Source: Nocardia sp. NBC_01329 (lineage in GTDB: Bacteria > Actinomycetota > Actinomycetes > Mycobacteriales > Mycobacteriaceae). From it: a stretch of DNA of 64,000 nt. The position numbers and the translations under genes are program-made. The notes under the pieces were generated by a model, which had not been told where the DNA came from, did no database searches, and saw only the letters and a list, made by a program, of their open reading frames with translations. The stretch spans positions 5,116,001 to 5,180,000 of the forward strand of contig NZ_CP108381.1 of NCBI RefSeq assembly GCF_035956715.1. The letters are read 5' to 3'. This document shows, in pieces, positions 38,041-46,409 of this stretch (position 1 is its first letter; the number at the start of each line of letters is the position of its first letter).

Positions 38041-39776
38041 TTCAATTCCCGCTCATAGGCTTCGTACGCTTCGATCTCGAGCCTGATCCGCTCCGCCAGT
38101 TCGGGATTCCAGCCCGGTGGGCGGGCGACCGCGGCCCAGCCGTCCAGTACCAGACTGCCGTACCGGTGGCCGTGGCCGTCCCGGACGCCCTGCGCATTGG
38201 TGAGATCCGCACTGACCTGCCAGAAGGTGACCAGCGGCACCCAGCGCATCCGCGGCGAGACATCGGGACCACGCGGTTCCGACAGCCAATCCGGCTGGGT
38301 GAAGACGAGATCCGGTGACCACCAGACGATCGGGTCGGAGGCGTGCTGCAGATAGGCGATGCGCGGCGCCCGCCATTCCGGGCCGGGACGGGCCAGATCG
38401 TCGCGGTCCCCGGCGAATCGGATAACCAGGCCGTCCGCGTAGACCGGTTCGGTCTCCGGCGACCCCGGATCACGCCGGCTCACGAACTGCTGCCAGAGGC
38501 GATTGGAGTTCGGTGGACCCACCCACAGCGCGCCGTCCACCTTCTCGCGCAGGTCGGCCAGCCCGTCGAATGCGCCCTCGGACCCCTGGGAGCCGAGACT
38601 TTCTCCGTACACCAGGAGCTTCGGCCGGTCCTCGGCCGGGCGGGTGAGGGTACGGCGATACACCGCCTCGAACAGTTCCCGGCCCGACGCGGCGACTTTA
38701 TCGCGATCGGCCAGGAACGACAGCGCGCTGGGCAGGTACGAGTACTGAGTGGCCACCAAAGCCGAATCTCCCCCGTACATGTATTCGATCGCGTTGGCGG
38801 CCATGGAATTGACCCAGCCCGTGCCGGTGGTGGTGATCACGACCAGTGCCTCCCGATCGAAGGCACCGGTTCGTTCCAATTCGGCGACCGCGAGGTCGGC
38901 TTGGCTCAGCTTCGTATCCTCGACCGATTCCAGCCCGACATAGGCGCGGATCGGTTCCTTCGCGGGCCGGCCGGTGACCCTGGAGATGCGCTGGGCGCTC
39001 GGGCCGTGCGAGACGAACCAGCGGCCCTCGAACCCGAGGGTCTCCCAGGCGGCCAGGGATTCCGGGCTGCCCGAGCGTTCGGGCAGGCGGGGTTGCACGG
39101 CGTATTCGGAAGTGTGGTCGTTGCGCACGCTGAACGCCGAGTTGGCGGCGGCGAAGAAGGCGCGGGAGGCGACTCCGTTGAACAGGGTCACCACCAGCAG
39201 CACCAGAACCAGAAATCCCGCCGAGGGAGCCAGTTCACGCGGAATCTTCACCCAGCGGTTGAGCTGACGGGCCAGGTACAGGATGAGCTCCCGTGCGGTG
39301 CGATAACACGCGACCACCAGTACCCCGACCATGACGCTCAGGCCGCCGGTCCGCAGATACGCGGGCGTGGTGGTGCCCTCCATCCCCATCAGCGCGGTGA
39401 TCTCGCGCTGCCAGTTCGCCGACTGCACCAGCATGTAGCCCGCGCTCAGGGCGGCCGTGATCAATACGGCGGACTTCAGGGCATACCGAGCCCAGGTGGG
39501 CGCGGACGGGATCCGGGTGAGCCGCGGCCGCACCCACAGGCGGAACAGCCATTCCAGCAGACAGCCCACGCCGTACCCGATGGCGGCGTTGATCCCGCTG
39601 ATCAAGCCCTGGAACATCCAGTCACGCGGAAGCAAGGACGGTGAGACCGACGCCGCGAAGAACACGGTCGCGAACACCAGACCCACATAGTTCAGGTCGA
39701 TGATCCGCTCGGCCCGCCGGACCAGGCTGACACACCGCCGCCGCAATCTCGTCACGGAATCGGCGGTTTCCAGCAC
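38037..39776 (-). CDS. Membrane-bound alpha/beta-hydrolase family protein
   Basis: The 579-residue protein has an N-terminal membrane domain of about five helices (about 28-220; LNYVGLVFATVFFAASVSPSLLPRDWMFQG is the first) and a C-terminal alpha/beta-hydrolase domain (about 265-570). The nucleophile elbow is GESLGSQG (about 398-405), and the conserved TGTGWVNSMAANAIEYMYGGD is typical of the actinobacterial family with paired 'alpha/beta-hydrolase N and C' domains. The substrate is unknown; envelope lipids are plausible. It is co-transcribed with the CPBP protease by a 4-nt overlap. Confidence 0.88.
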   Translation of the reverse strand: MLETADSVTRLRRRCVSLVRRAERIIDLNYVGLVFATVFFAASVSPSLLPRDWMFQGLISGINAAIGYGVGCLLEWLFRLWVRPRLTRIPSAPTWARYALKSAVLITAALSAGYMLVQSANWQREITALMGMEGTTTPAYLRTGGLSVMVGVLVVACYRTARELILYLARQLNRWVKIPRELAPSAGFLVLVLLVVTLFNGVASRAFFAAANSAFSVRNDHTSEYAVQPRLPERSGSPESLAAWETLGFEGRWFVSHGPSAQRISRVTGRPAKEPIRAYVGLESVEDTKLSQADLAVAELERTGAFDREALVVITTTGTGWVNSMAANAIEYMYGGDSALVATQYSYLPSALSFLADRDKVAASGRELFEAVYRRTLTRPAEDRPKLLVYGESLGSQGSEGAFDGLADLREKVDGALWVGPPNSNRLWQQFVSRRDPGSPETEPVYADGLVIRFAGDRDDLARPGPEWRAPRIAYLQHASDPIVWWSPDLVFTQPDWLSEPRGPDVSPRMRWVPLVTFWQVSADLTNAQGVRDGHGHRYGSLVLDGWAAVARPPGWNPELAERIRLEIEAYEAYERELK

Positions 39777-39852
39777 CTGTCCAGTATGGCGGGCGGCACC
39801 GGCGCCGGAGGGTGGCCCGGGTCACCTCCGGCGTGGCCGCCGCGGGTCCGGA

Positions 39853-42144
39853 TCAGGCGTGGCCGCCGAAGAGCGCGGGCAGGGTGCCCTCGTGCGCGGC
39901 CCGCAACTCGGCCATGGTGACCGAGAACTGACCCTGTATCTCGACCGAGTCCGAACCCTGATCCACCACACCGACGCGCGCCCAGGGCAGCTCCCGCGCG
40001 GTGCACATGCGAGTGAAGCGGGTCTCCTCCGAACGCGGCACCGCGACAAGTACGCGGCCGGCCGATTCGGAGAACAGCGCGACGAACGGGTCGGCGTCTT
40101 CGGGCAGCAGGATCCGGCAGCCGGTCTCACCGGCCAGGGCGGCCTCGACGACGGTCTGCGCCAGCCCACCCTCGGACAGGTCGTGGGCGGCACTGATCAT
40201 GCCGTCACGCGAGCCCGCGGTCAGCACATCGGCAAGCAGTTTCTCCCGGTCGAAATCGACTTGCGGCGGCAGCCCGCCCAGATGCCCGTGGGCCACCTGC
40301 GACCAGACCGAACCGCCGAATTCGTCGCGAGTGTCGCCCAACAGGATCAGCGTCTCCCCCGGTTCCAGACCGAGCCCGGTCGGGATCCGGCGGTGGACGT
40401 CGTCGATGACACCCAGGACACCGACCACCGGGGTCGGGAGGATGGCGTTCTCGCCGGTCTGGTTGTAGAAGCTGACGTTGCCGCCGGTCACCGGGATCCC
40501 CAGCTCCACGCAGCCGTCGGCCAGGCCGCGCACGGCCTGCTGGAACTGCCACATCACGCCGGGATCCTCCGGGGATCCGAAGTTCAGGCAGTTGGTGACC
40601 GCTTTCGGAGTGGCACCGGTGACGGCCACGTTCCGGTAGGCCTCGGCCAGGGCCAGGCGCGCACCGGTATACGGGTCGAGCTTGGTGTAGTGGCCGGACG
40701 CGTCGGTGGCCAGCGCTATACCGCGACCGGTCTCCTCGTCGATACGGATCACGCCGGCGTCGGCCTGCTCGGCGAGCACGGTGTTACCGCGGACGTAGCG
40801 GTCGTACTGTTCGGTGATCCAGCGGCGGCTGCACAACTGTGGGCTGGCCACCATCTTCAGCAGCGTGTCGCGCAGTTCCTCGGCAGTCTTGGGCCGAGGC
40901 AGGGTGTCGGGAGTGTCGGCGTTGAGCGCGTCCTGATCGGCGGGCCGGCGCACCGGGCGTTCGTACACCGGGCCCTCGTGGGCGACGGTGCGCGGCGGTA
41001 CATCCACCACGGTCTCGCCGTGCCAGGTGACCTCCAAGCGCTCACCGTCGGTCACCTCACCGATCACCGTGGCGAGTACATCCCATTTCGCGCAGACCGC
41101 GAGGAAGGCGTCCACGTTCTCCGGCGTGACCACCGCGCACATCCGCTCCTGCGATTCACTGGACAGCACCTCCGCGGGGGTCATATCGGCGGCCCGCAGC
41201 GGTACCCGGTCGAGCTCGATCCGCATCCCGCCGTCCCCGGCCGCGGCCAGTTCGGAGGTCGCGCAGGACAGTCCGGCACCGCCGAGGTCCTGGATCCCCA
41301 CGACCAGTCCGGCGTGATACAGGTCCAGACAGCATTCGATCAGGACCTTCTCGGTGAACGGGTCGCCCACCTGGACGCTCGGCAGCTTCTTGCGACCGGT
41401 CCCGGAATCGTCGCCGGAGAAGGTGTCCGACGCGAGCACCGAGACGCCGCCGATCCCGTCGAGCCCGGTACGCGCGCCGAAGAGAATGATCTTGTTGCCG
41501 GTGCCGGAGGCAAAGGCCAGATGCAGGTCCTCCACCCGCATGACCCCCGCGCACAGCGCGTTCACCAGCGGATTCCCCTGATATGACGCGTCGAAGACGG
41601 TCTCACCGCCGATATTGGGCAGGCCCAGGGAGTTGCCGTAGCCGCCGACCCCGCGCACCACGCCGTCCACCACCCGGCGAGTATCGGCGGCATCGGCCGC
41701 GCCGAAACGCAACTGGTCCATCACCGCGATCGGACGCGCGCCCATGGCCATGATGTCGCGGACGATCCCGCCGACACCGGTGGCCGCACCCTGATACGGC
41801 TCGACATAGGACGGATGGTTGTGGCTCTCCACCTTGAAGGTGACCGCCCAGCCGTCGCCGATATCGACCACGCCCGCGTTCTCACCGATACCGGCCAGCA
41901 TGGCCGAACGCATCTCCTCGGTGGTCGTCTCACCGAAATAGCGCAGATGCACCTTCGAGGACTTGTAGGAACAGTGCTCGCTCCACATCACCGAATACAT
42001 GGCGAGCTCGGCATCGGTGGGCCGGCGCCCCAGAATGTCCTTGATCCGGGCGTATTCGTCGTCCTTGAGGCCGAGCTCGGCGTACGGCTGCGGCGTATCC
42101 GGGGTGGCGGCGGCGGTGACGACCGTATCGACCTGCTCAGTCAC
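39853..42144 (-). CDS. purL: Phosphoribosylformylglycinamidine synthase II
   Basis: The large ATP-binding subunit of the PurLQS complex, which makes FGAM from FGAR and glutamine. The start is the GTG giving MTEQVDTVVTAAAT; upstream frame sequence is atypical. The 763-residue protein has MYSVMWSEHCSYKSSK (about 51-66), the ATP and metal sites in VESHNHPSYVEPYQGAATGVGGI (about 104-126), GGVSVLASDTF and DLGGAGLSCATSELA, and HDLSEGGLAQTVVEAAL near the C-terminus. It is separated from purQS by the M18 peptidase gene, so the complex is encoded in two blocks. Confidence 0.97.
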   Translation of the reverse strand: MTEQVDTVVTAAATPDTPQPYAELGLKDDEYARIKDILGRRPTDAELAMYSVMWSEHCSYKSSKVHLRYFGETTTEEMRSAMLAGIGENAGVVDIGDGWAVTFKVESHNHPSYVEPYQGAATGVGGIVRDIMAMGARPIAVMDQLRFGAADAADTRRVVDGVVRGVGGYGNSLGLPNIGGETVFDASYQGNPLVNALCAGVMRVEDLHLAFASGTGNKIILFGARTGLDGIGGVSVLASDTFSGDDSGTGRKKLPSVQVGDPFTEKVLIECCLDLYHAGLVVGIQDLGGAGLSCATSELAAAGDGGMRIELDRVPLRAADMTPAEVLSSESQERMCAVVTPENVDAFLAVCAKWDVLATVIGEVTDGERLEVTWHGETVVDVPPRTVAHEGPVYERPVRRPADQDALNADTPDTLPRPKTAEELRDTLLKMVASPQLCSRRWITEQYDRYVRGNTVLAEQADAGVIRIDEETGRGIALATDASGHYTKLDPYTGARLALAEAYRNVAVTGATPKAVTNCLNFGSPEDPGVMWQFQQAVRGLADGCVELGIPVTGGNVSFYNQTGENAILPTPVVGVLGVIDDVHRRIPTGLGLEPGETLILLGDTRDEFGGSVWSQVAHGHLGGLPPQVDFDREKLLADVLTAGSRDGMISAAHDLSEGGLAQTVVEAALAGETGCRILLPEDADPFVALFSESAGRVLVAVPRSEETRFTRMCTARELPWARVGVVDQGSDSVEIQGQFSVTMAELRAAHEGTLPALFGGHA

Positions 42145-42392
42145 GGGGGTACCAGGATCCTTTCGTAGGTTGGCGCGCCGGCGCGCGCGAGCTCCGGCCC
42201 TCCGGTCTCCCGCCGCAGCCGCGGCAGGTGGCATCGGTGCCACGGTTCGGTCGGAACGGGGGCCTCGACGGCGGGGCCCCGACAGAGTTGATCCAGGACG
42301 AATCCTACGTCCACCTGCGCCGCACCGATTACCGACCCTACCGCCGGAAAACCCCCGTCCGGCGGTCCGGACCCGAACCGCCGGACCCGGGG

Positions 42393-43667
42393 CTACGGGG
42401 CGAGGAAAGCTGCCAGCGCTGCCGCGTAGGCAGTGATATCCGCGGCACCCATCATCTCCCGCGCCGAATGCATCGCCAGCTGCGGTGCTCCCACGTCCAC
42501 CGTCGGCATGCCGGTGCGTGCGGCGGTCATCGGACCGATGGTGGAACCACACGGCAGATCGGCGCGATGCACATAACGCTGCATCGGCACCCCCGCCCGG
42601 TCACACGCCAGAGCGAACGCCCCGGCACCGACAGCGTCGGTGGCGTAACGAAGGTTCTGGTTGATCTTCAGCACCGGGCCGCCGTTGACCGCGATCCCGT
42701 GCGAGGGTTCGTGTCGGTCCGGATAGTTCGGGTGGGTGGCGTGTGCCATATCGCCCGAAGCGCACACCGACCCCGCGACCGCGGCCAGGAATTCGGCACG
42801 ACCGCCACCGCGGGCCAGCACGATCCGCTCCAGCACCGTGGGCAGCAACTCCGACTGCGCGCCCCGGTCGGATTGACTGCCGACCTCCTCGTGGTCGAAA
42901 ACAGCGAGGACCGGGACAGCGGCCCCCGGATCTTCGACCGCAGCGTGAAAAGCGCGCAGTCCCGCGTAGCAGGTGCCCTGGTTGTCCAGCCGCGGTGCAC
43001 TGACCAGATCCCGGCCGGCGCCGATCACTCGGCTCGGCGCCAGATCGTGGGTCATCAGTTCCCAGCCCAGCACCGCCCCCGGGTCGACCCCCGCGGCCTC
43101 GGCCACATAGTCCAGGAACGAGGCAGGTCCACTACCCACACCCCAGATCGCGTTCACGTGCCGCTGCGGATCCAGCGTCACCCCGCGCCGATCTTCGGAC
43201 AGATGGATGGCCAGCTGCGGCACCCGCAGAATCGGTTCGTCGATCCGCACCAGCCGCTCGGCCAGCCCCGACCCCTCGCGCACGCTGATCCGACCGGAGA
43301 TCCCCAGTTCACGGTCCAGCCACGAGTTCAACCACGCACCGCCGTACGGTTCCATACGTACCAGCTGCCAGCCCGCGACACTCAGATCGGGATGCTGCTT
43401 GACCCGCAGATTCGGACTGTCGGTATGCGCACCCACCACCCGGAAAGGCCCCGCCTGCTCCGGATCCGCCCAAGCGACGAGAGACCCGCCACGCACGATG
43501 TAGTACCGGCCCCCGGTATCGGGCCACGACCGGGTCTCGTCGAGACGGACGAACCCGTGGGCTTCGAGATCCTCGGCCATGGTCCGGCAGACATGAAACG
43601 GCGAGGGGGACGCGTCGATGAACTCACACAACCCGGCGGCCGAAGCCGCAACAGCAGAACTCGGCAT
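42393..43667 (-). CDS. pepC: M18 family aspartyl aminopeptidase
   Basis: A zinc metallopeptidase that removes acidic N-terminal residues from peptides in the cytoplasm. The 424-residue protein has zinc-ligand motifs VVGAHTDSPNLRVK (about 77-90), LDNQGTCYAGLRA (about 228), VFDHEEVGS (about 259-267), SGDMAHATHPNYPDRHEP (about 305) and a final THE-type AMHSAREMM near residue 400. The ATG lies 6 nt after a TAGGGT box (leaderless). It corresponds to Rv0800. Confidence 0.94.
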   Translation of the reverse strand: MPSSAVAASAAGLCEFIDASPSPFHVCRTMAEDLEAHGFVRLDETRSWPDTGGRYYIVRGGSLVAWADPEQAGPFRVVGAHTDSPNLRVKQHPDLSVAGWQLVRMEPYGGAWLNSWLDRELGISGRISVREGSGLAERLVRIDEPILRVPQLAIHLSEDRRGVTLDPQRHVNAIWGVGSGPASFLDYVAEAAGVDPGAVLGWELMTHDLAPSRVIGAGRDLVSAPRLDNQGTCYAGLRAFHAAVEDPGAAVPVLAVFDHEEVGSQSDRGAQSELLPTVLERIVLARGGGRAEFLAAVAGSVCASGDMAHATHPNYPDRHEPSHGIAVNGGPVLKINQNLRYATDAVGAGAFALACDRAGVPMQRYVHRADLPCGSTIGPMTAARTGMPTVDVGAPQLAMHSAREMMGAADITAYAAALAAFLAP

Positions 43668-43673
43668 GCTGTG

Positions 43674-43679
43674 ACCCTA
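43674..43679 (-). promoter_or_regulatory. -10 box for leaderless M18 peptidase gene
   Basis: On the minus strand TAGGGT ends 6 nt before the ATG; no ribosome site is visible. Confidence 0.5.
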
Positions 43680-43691
43680 TGCGCGAGTGCG

Positions 43692-43750
43692 TGTGTTTTC
43701 GGCACCGCCCGCGGCGGCGCGGGGCCGAGGCCCTGGAAGTCCCCGCGAAC
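43692..43750 (+). repeat. Truncated double-hairpin repeat, type D
   Basis: It has the TGTGTTTTC edge, a short hairpin (GCACCGCC-CGC-GGCGGCGC, one mismatch) and then GGCCGAGGCCCTGGAAGTCC. The latter matches the left outer arm and inner-stem start of element B (GTCGAGGCCCCTGGAAGTCC). The matching right half is absent. Confidence 0.75.
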
Positions 43751-43768
43751 CTCCAGGTCCACCTCTGT

Positions 43769-43800
43769 GACTACCCCGGATACCGACTACCCCGGATACC
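43769..43800. repeat. 16-bp tandem duplication
   Basis: GACTACCCCGGATACC occurs twice head-to-tail in the spacer between the truncated repeat and the purQ stop. Confidence 0.85.
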
Positions 43801-43821
43801 GGCGGCGAGTCTCCACTCGGC

Positions 43822-44499
43822 TCAGGAAGTGACCAGCGCGTCCAGCACCGAAAGGAACAACCCCAGCCCGTCGTCACTGGGCCCGGTCAACGCTTCGGTC
43901 GCGTGTTCCGGATGCGGCATCAGACCGACGACTCGCTTGTTCTCCGAGGCGATGCCCGCGATCGAACGCTGTGAGCCGTTGGGGTTGTCGCCCGCGTAGC
44001 GGAAGACCACCCGGCCCTCGCCTTCGAGTTCGTCGAGTACCGATTGTGGAGCCTGGTAGCGGCCCTCCCCGGATTTCAGCGGGACCAGGATCTGCGCGCC
44101 CGGTTCGTAGCGTGAGGTCCACGCGGTATCGGTGGCTTCGACGCTCAGCCACTCGTCGCGGCAGATGAAGTGCAGGCCTTCGTTTCGGGTGAGGGCGCCC
44201 GGCAGCAGGCCCGCCTCGCACAGCACCTGGAAGCCGTTGCAGATTCCGAGTACGGGCATACCTTTACCGGCCGCTTCGACGACTGCGCCCATCACGGGGG
44301 CGAATCGAGCGATGGCACCGCAGCGCAGGTAGTCGCCGTAGGAGAATCCGCCGGGCACGACTACCGCGTCGACTCCTTTGAGGTCGGCGTCACCGTGCCA
44401 CAGGCTCACGGCTTCGGCGCCGGCCAGCCGGACCGCGCGGGCGGCGTCCACATCGTCGAGGGTGCCGGGGAAGGTGATGACCCCGATGCGGGCGGTCAC
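43822..44499 (-). CDS. purQ: Phosphoribosylformylglycinamidine synthase I (glutaminase)
   Basis: The class I glutamine amidotransferase subunit of FGAM synthase, providing ammonia to PurL. The 225-residue protein has the nucleophile cysteine in VLGICNGFQ (about 84) and the catalytic His/Glu in MPHPEHATE (about 195-203), with FSYGDYLRCGA (about 52) forming the oxyanion region. It overlaps purS by 4 nt (ATGA), which ensures paired synthesis of the two subunits. Confidence 0.97.
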   Translation of the reverse strand: MTARIGVITFPGTLDDVDAARAVRLAGAEAVSLWHGDADLKGVDAVVVPGGFSYGDYLRCGAIARFAPVMGAVVEAAGKGMPVLGICNGFQVLCEAGLLPGALTRNEGLHFICRDEWLSVEATDTAWTSRYEPGAQILVPLKSGEGRYQAPQSVLDELEGEGRVVFRYAGDNPNGSQRSIAGIASENKRVVGLMPHPEHATEALTGPSDDGLGLFLSVLDALVTS

Positions 44500-44732
44500 G
44501 AGACGCGCACCACCTTCCAGTCTTCGATCACCGTGTTGGCCAGCAGTGATTCGGCGATCGAGGCGAGTTGGTCGTCGCTGACGTCGTCACCGACCTCGAG
44601 TTCGAAGCGTTTGCCCTGCCGGACGTCGGTGACGCCCTCGAATCCCAGGCGCGGCAGGGCACCGGCTATGGCCTGCCCTTGCGGATCCAGGATCTCGGCC
44701 TTCGGCATCACCTCGACCACGACACGTGCCAC
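44496..44732 (-). CDS. purS: Phosphoribosylformylglycinamidine synthase subunit PurS
   Basis: A 78-residue ferredoxin-fold subunit that bridges PurL and PurQ and shields the ammonia channel. The GTG start (MARVVVEVMPKAEILDPQGQAI) has GAGGAG 6 nt upstream. The conserved GFEGVTDVRQGKRFEL and the C-terminal EDWKV are present and the length is normal. It is the first gene of the leftward purSQ pair, followed by the M18 gene and purL. Confidence 0.96.
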   Translation of the reverse strand: MARVVVEVMPKAEILDPQGQAIAGALPRLGFEGVTDVRQGKRFELEVGDDVSDDQLASIAESLLANTVIEDWKVVRVS

Positions 44733-44862
44733 GGGTTGCTCCTCACAAAAAAAGGGGATGAGCTGCGCCCGGCGTCGGCGCCGGGACGCGGATGGGTTAC
44801 CTGAGCAGCCTAATTGCCCGGTGAGCGGACGGTCGCGGCGGGTAACCGAACATATGCAGTAC

Positions 44863-44868
44863 TAGCCT
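44863..44868 (+). promoter_or_regulatory. -10 box for the leaderless MBL-fold gene
   Basis: TAGCCT ends exactly 7 nt before the ATG at 44876, and there is no ribosome site. Confidence 0.55.
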
Positions 44869-44875
44869 TGCGTGC

Positions 44876-45520
44876 ATGCGTGTAGCCCACTTCGGTCACT
44901 CCTGCGTACTCGTCGAACTGGACGGGAAGAAGATCCTCTTCGATCCCGGTACGTTCTCCCACGGTTTCGAGGGCCTCACCGGACTCGACGCGATCGCCGT
45001 CACCCATCAGCACGCCGACCATATCGATCCGAACCGGATCGACCCGCTGATCGAGGCGAATCCCGGGGCACGACTGCTGTCCGATCCGCAGACCGCCGAG
45101 CTCCGGGGTGGGGCCTGGGAAGCACTGCACGCGGGCAATATCGTCGATCTCGACGGTCTGCGCATCACCGGCGGCGGCGGGCGGCACGCGGTGATTCATC
45201 CCGAGATGCCGGTCGTCGACAACACCGTCTTCCAGCTGGGTACCGCCGCGCACCCGACTCGGTTCGTCCATCCCGGCGATTCGCTGTGGGTTCCGTCCAC
45301 TCCGGTCGATGTGCTCGCCGTCCCGGCCGCGGCTCCGTGGATGAAGATCAGCGAGGCGGTGGACTATCTGCGGGCGGTGGCGCCGCGGCTGGCTTTCCCG
45401 ATCCACTACGGGATCATCGCCGAGCAGGCGTGGGGTGTGTATTTCGGCCGGCTCGACGAGATGCGCAAGGCCGATACCGAATTCACGATCCTGCGGCCGG
45501 AGAACGACGCCGAACTCTGA
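44876..45520 (+). CDS. Metallo-beta-lactamase-fold hydrolase (UlaG/YycJ-like)
   Basis: This 214-residue protein corresponds to Rv0786c. It has the zinc-binding motif VTHQHADHID (about 42-51), preceded by HFGHSCVLVE and ILFDPG, with HPGDSLWVP and a final histidine in FPIHYG (about 181). It lacks the beta-lactamase insertions and belongs to the small 'metal-dependent hydrolase' group with unknown substrate, perhaps a phosphodiester or lactone. It is cytoplasmic. It is divergent from purS and ends at a bidirectional terminator. Confidence 0.88.
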   Translation: MRVAHFGHSCVLVELDGKKILFDPGTFSHGFEGLTGLDAIAVTHQHADHIDPNRIDPLIEANPGARLLSDPQTAELRGGAWEALHAGNIVDLDGLRITGGGGRHAVIHPEMPVVDNTVFQLGTAAHPTRFVHPGDSLWVPSTPVDVLAVPAAAPWMKISEAVDYLRAVAPRLAFPIHYGIIAEQAWGVYFGRLDEMRKADTEFTILRPENDAEL

Positions 45521-45533
45521 TCCGGAAGTGAAA

Positions 45534-45564
45534 CCGCCGCCCCTATCGCCGAATGGGGCGGCGG
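45534..45564. terminator. Bidirectional terminator between the MBL-fold and DUF2334 genes
   Basis: A 10-bp perfect stem CCGCCGCCCC/GGGGCGGCGG with an 11-nt loop lies between convergent stop codons. Confidence 0.8.
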
Positions 45565-45568
45565 AGTC

Positions 45569-46270
45569 TCAGGCCGCGCGGACGGCACGCACCGGTTCCC
45601 AGCGGTACACCTCGCTGCGCGCACCGTGGTAGAGCGCGAGATCCACGGCATCGAGCACCGCCTGCCGGGGACCCGGCAGCCCCAACTGCGCGGCCGAGAC
45701 GGCCAGCCGCAGCACTCCTCCACGCCGCGCGGTGCGCGCGGCGCCCAGGACCAGCGCGCGGCACCACCAGGGCTCGGCGCGGAAACCCTCGCCGATGCCG
45801 AAAACCCGCGCTTTCTGCACCGTATTGCGTTCGAGGTCGTGAATACCGGTCAAACCGAGCGACAGCCGGAACCCGACTTCGGGCAGTGCCGAGATCGCAC
45901 CGGCGGAAACATCCCAGCGGGGCGCGGCGAACAATCGGGTGCGCAGACCGACCTGCTCCATGATCCGGTCGGCGGCGGTCAGGCGCAGCAATGCCTCATG
46001 CCTGGGCAAGGTCGCGAATTCGGCCCGGCGCCGTTGAGTGGCCGCCTGGTCGTACCCGTGCAACACCACCGCATCGCCACGGCCCCGGCGGCCGCGCAAC
46101 CAGGTCTGGGTCGTGGAGTCGTCGGCCAGCCGATAGCCGCCCTTCAGCCGCGGCGCCACCAGCACCGACAACCGCACCCCGCGCTGATCCATCTCCTCGG
46201 CGAAACCGATAGCCGCGTCCCGGGTGGCTTCCCGGACGCCCGACACCGAAACGAGCAGCTCAGCGTTCAT
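45569..46270 (-). CDS. DUF2334 polysaccharide-deacetylase-like protein
   Basis: This 233-residue protein (ATG start MNAELLVSVSGVREAT) resembles the DUF2334 branch of the carbohydrate esterase 4 / NodB-like fold. VSVSGVR is a first strand of the barrel, DAVVLHGYDQ carries the expected metal histidine (about 70-79), and RLFAAPRWDVSAG (about 114) is the second conserved strand-loop. No signal peptide is present, so the enzyme probably works on a cytoplasmic or membrane-face substrate. A relative lies in the same place in M. tuberculosis (Rv0784). Catalytic residues are not all recognisable, so activity is uncertain. Confidence 0.75.
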   Translation of the reverse strand: MNAELLVSVSGVREATRDAAIGFAEEMDQRGVRLSVLVAPRLKGGYRLADDSTTQTWLRGRRGRGDAVVLHGYDQAATQRRRAEFATLPRHEALLRLTAADRIMEQVGLRTRLFAAPRWDVSAGAISALPEVGFRLSLGLTGIHDLERNTVQKARVFGIGEGFRAEPWWCRALVLGAARTARRGGVLRLAVSAAQLGLPGPRQAVLDAVDLALYHGARSEVYRWEPVRAVRAA

Positions 46271-46409
46271 GTATCGACAATGGCACGCACAGATGTCCGT
46301 AGCGTGCAGTGCCGGTGACCTGCGCATGCAGGTCCGGTGACCAGCCCGTGCGGTGCGTATGGCCGGGCGGCGAACATCGGAACACGATCGGATCGCCGCC
46401 CGGCGCGGC

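Noticed and set aside
39700..41586. Long plus-strand frame opposite purL
   Set aside because: It covers conserved PurL codons in reverse and reads as histidine/glycine-rich nonsense.
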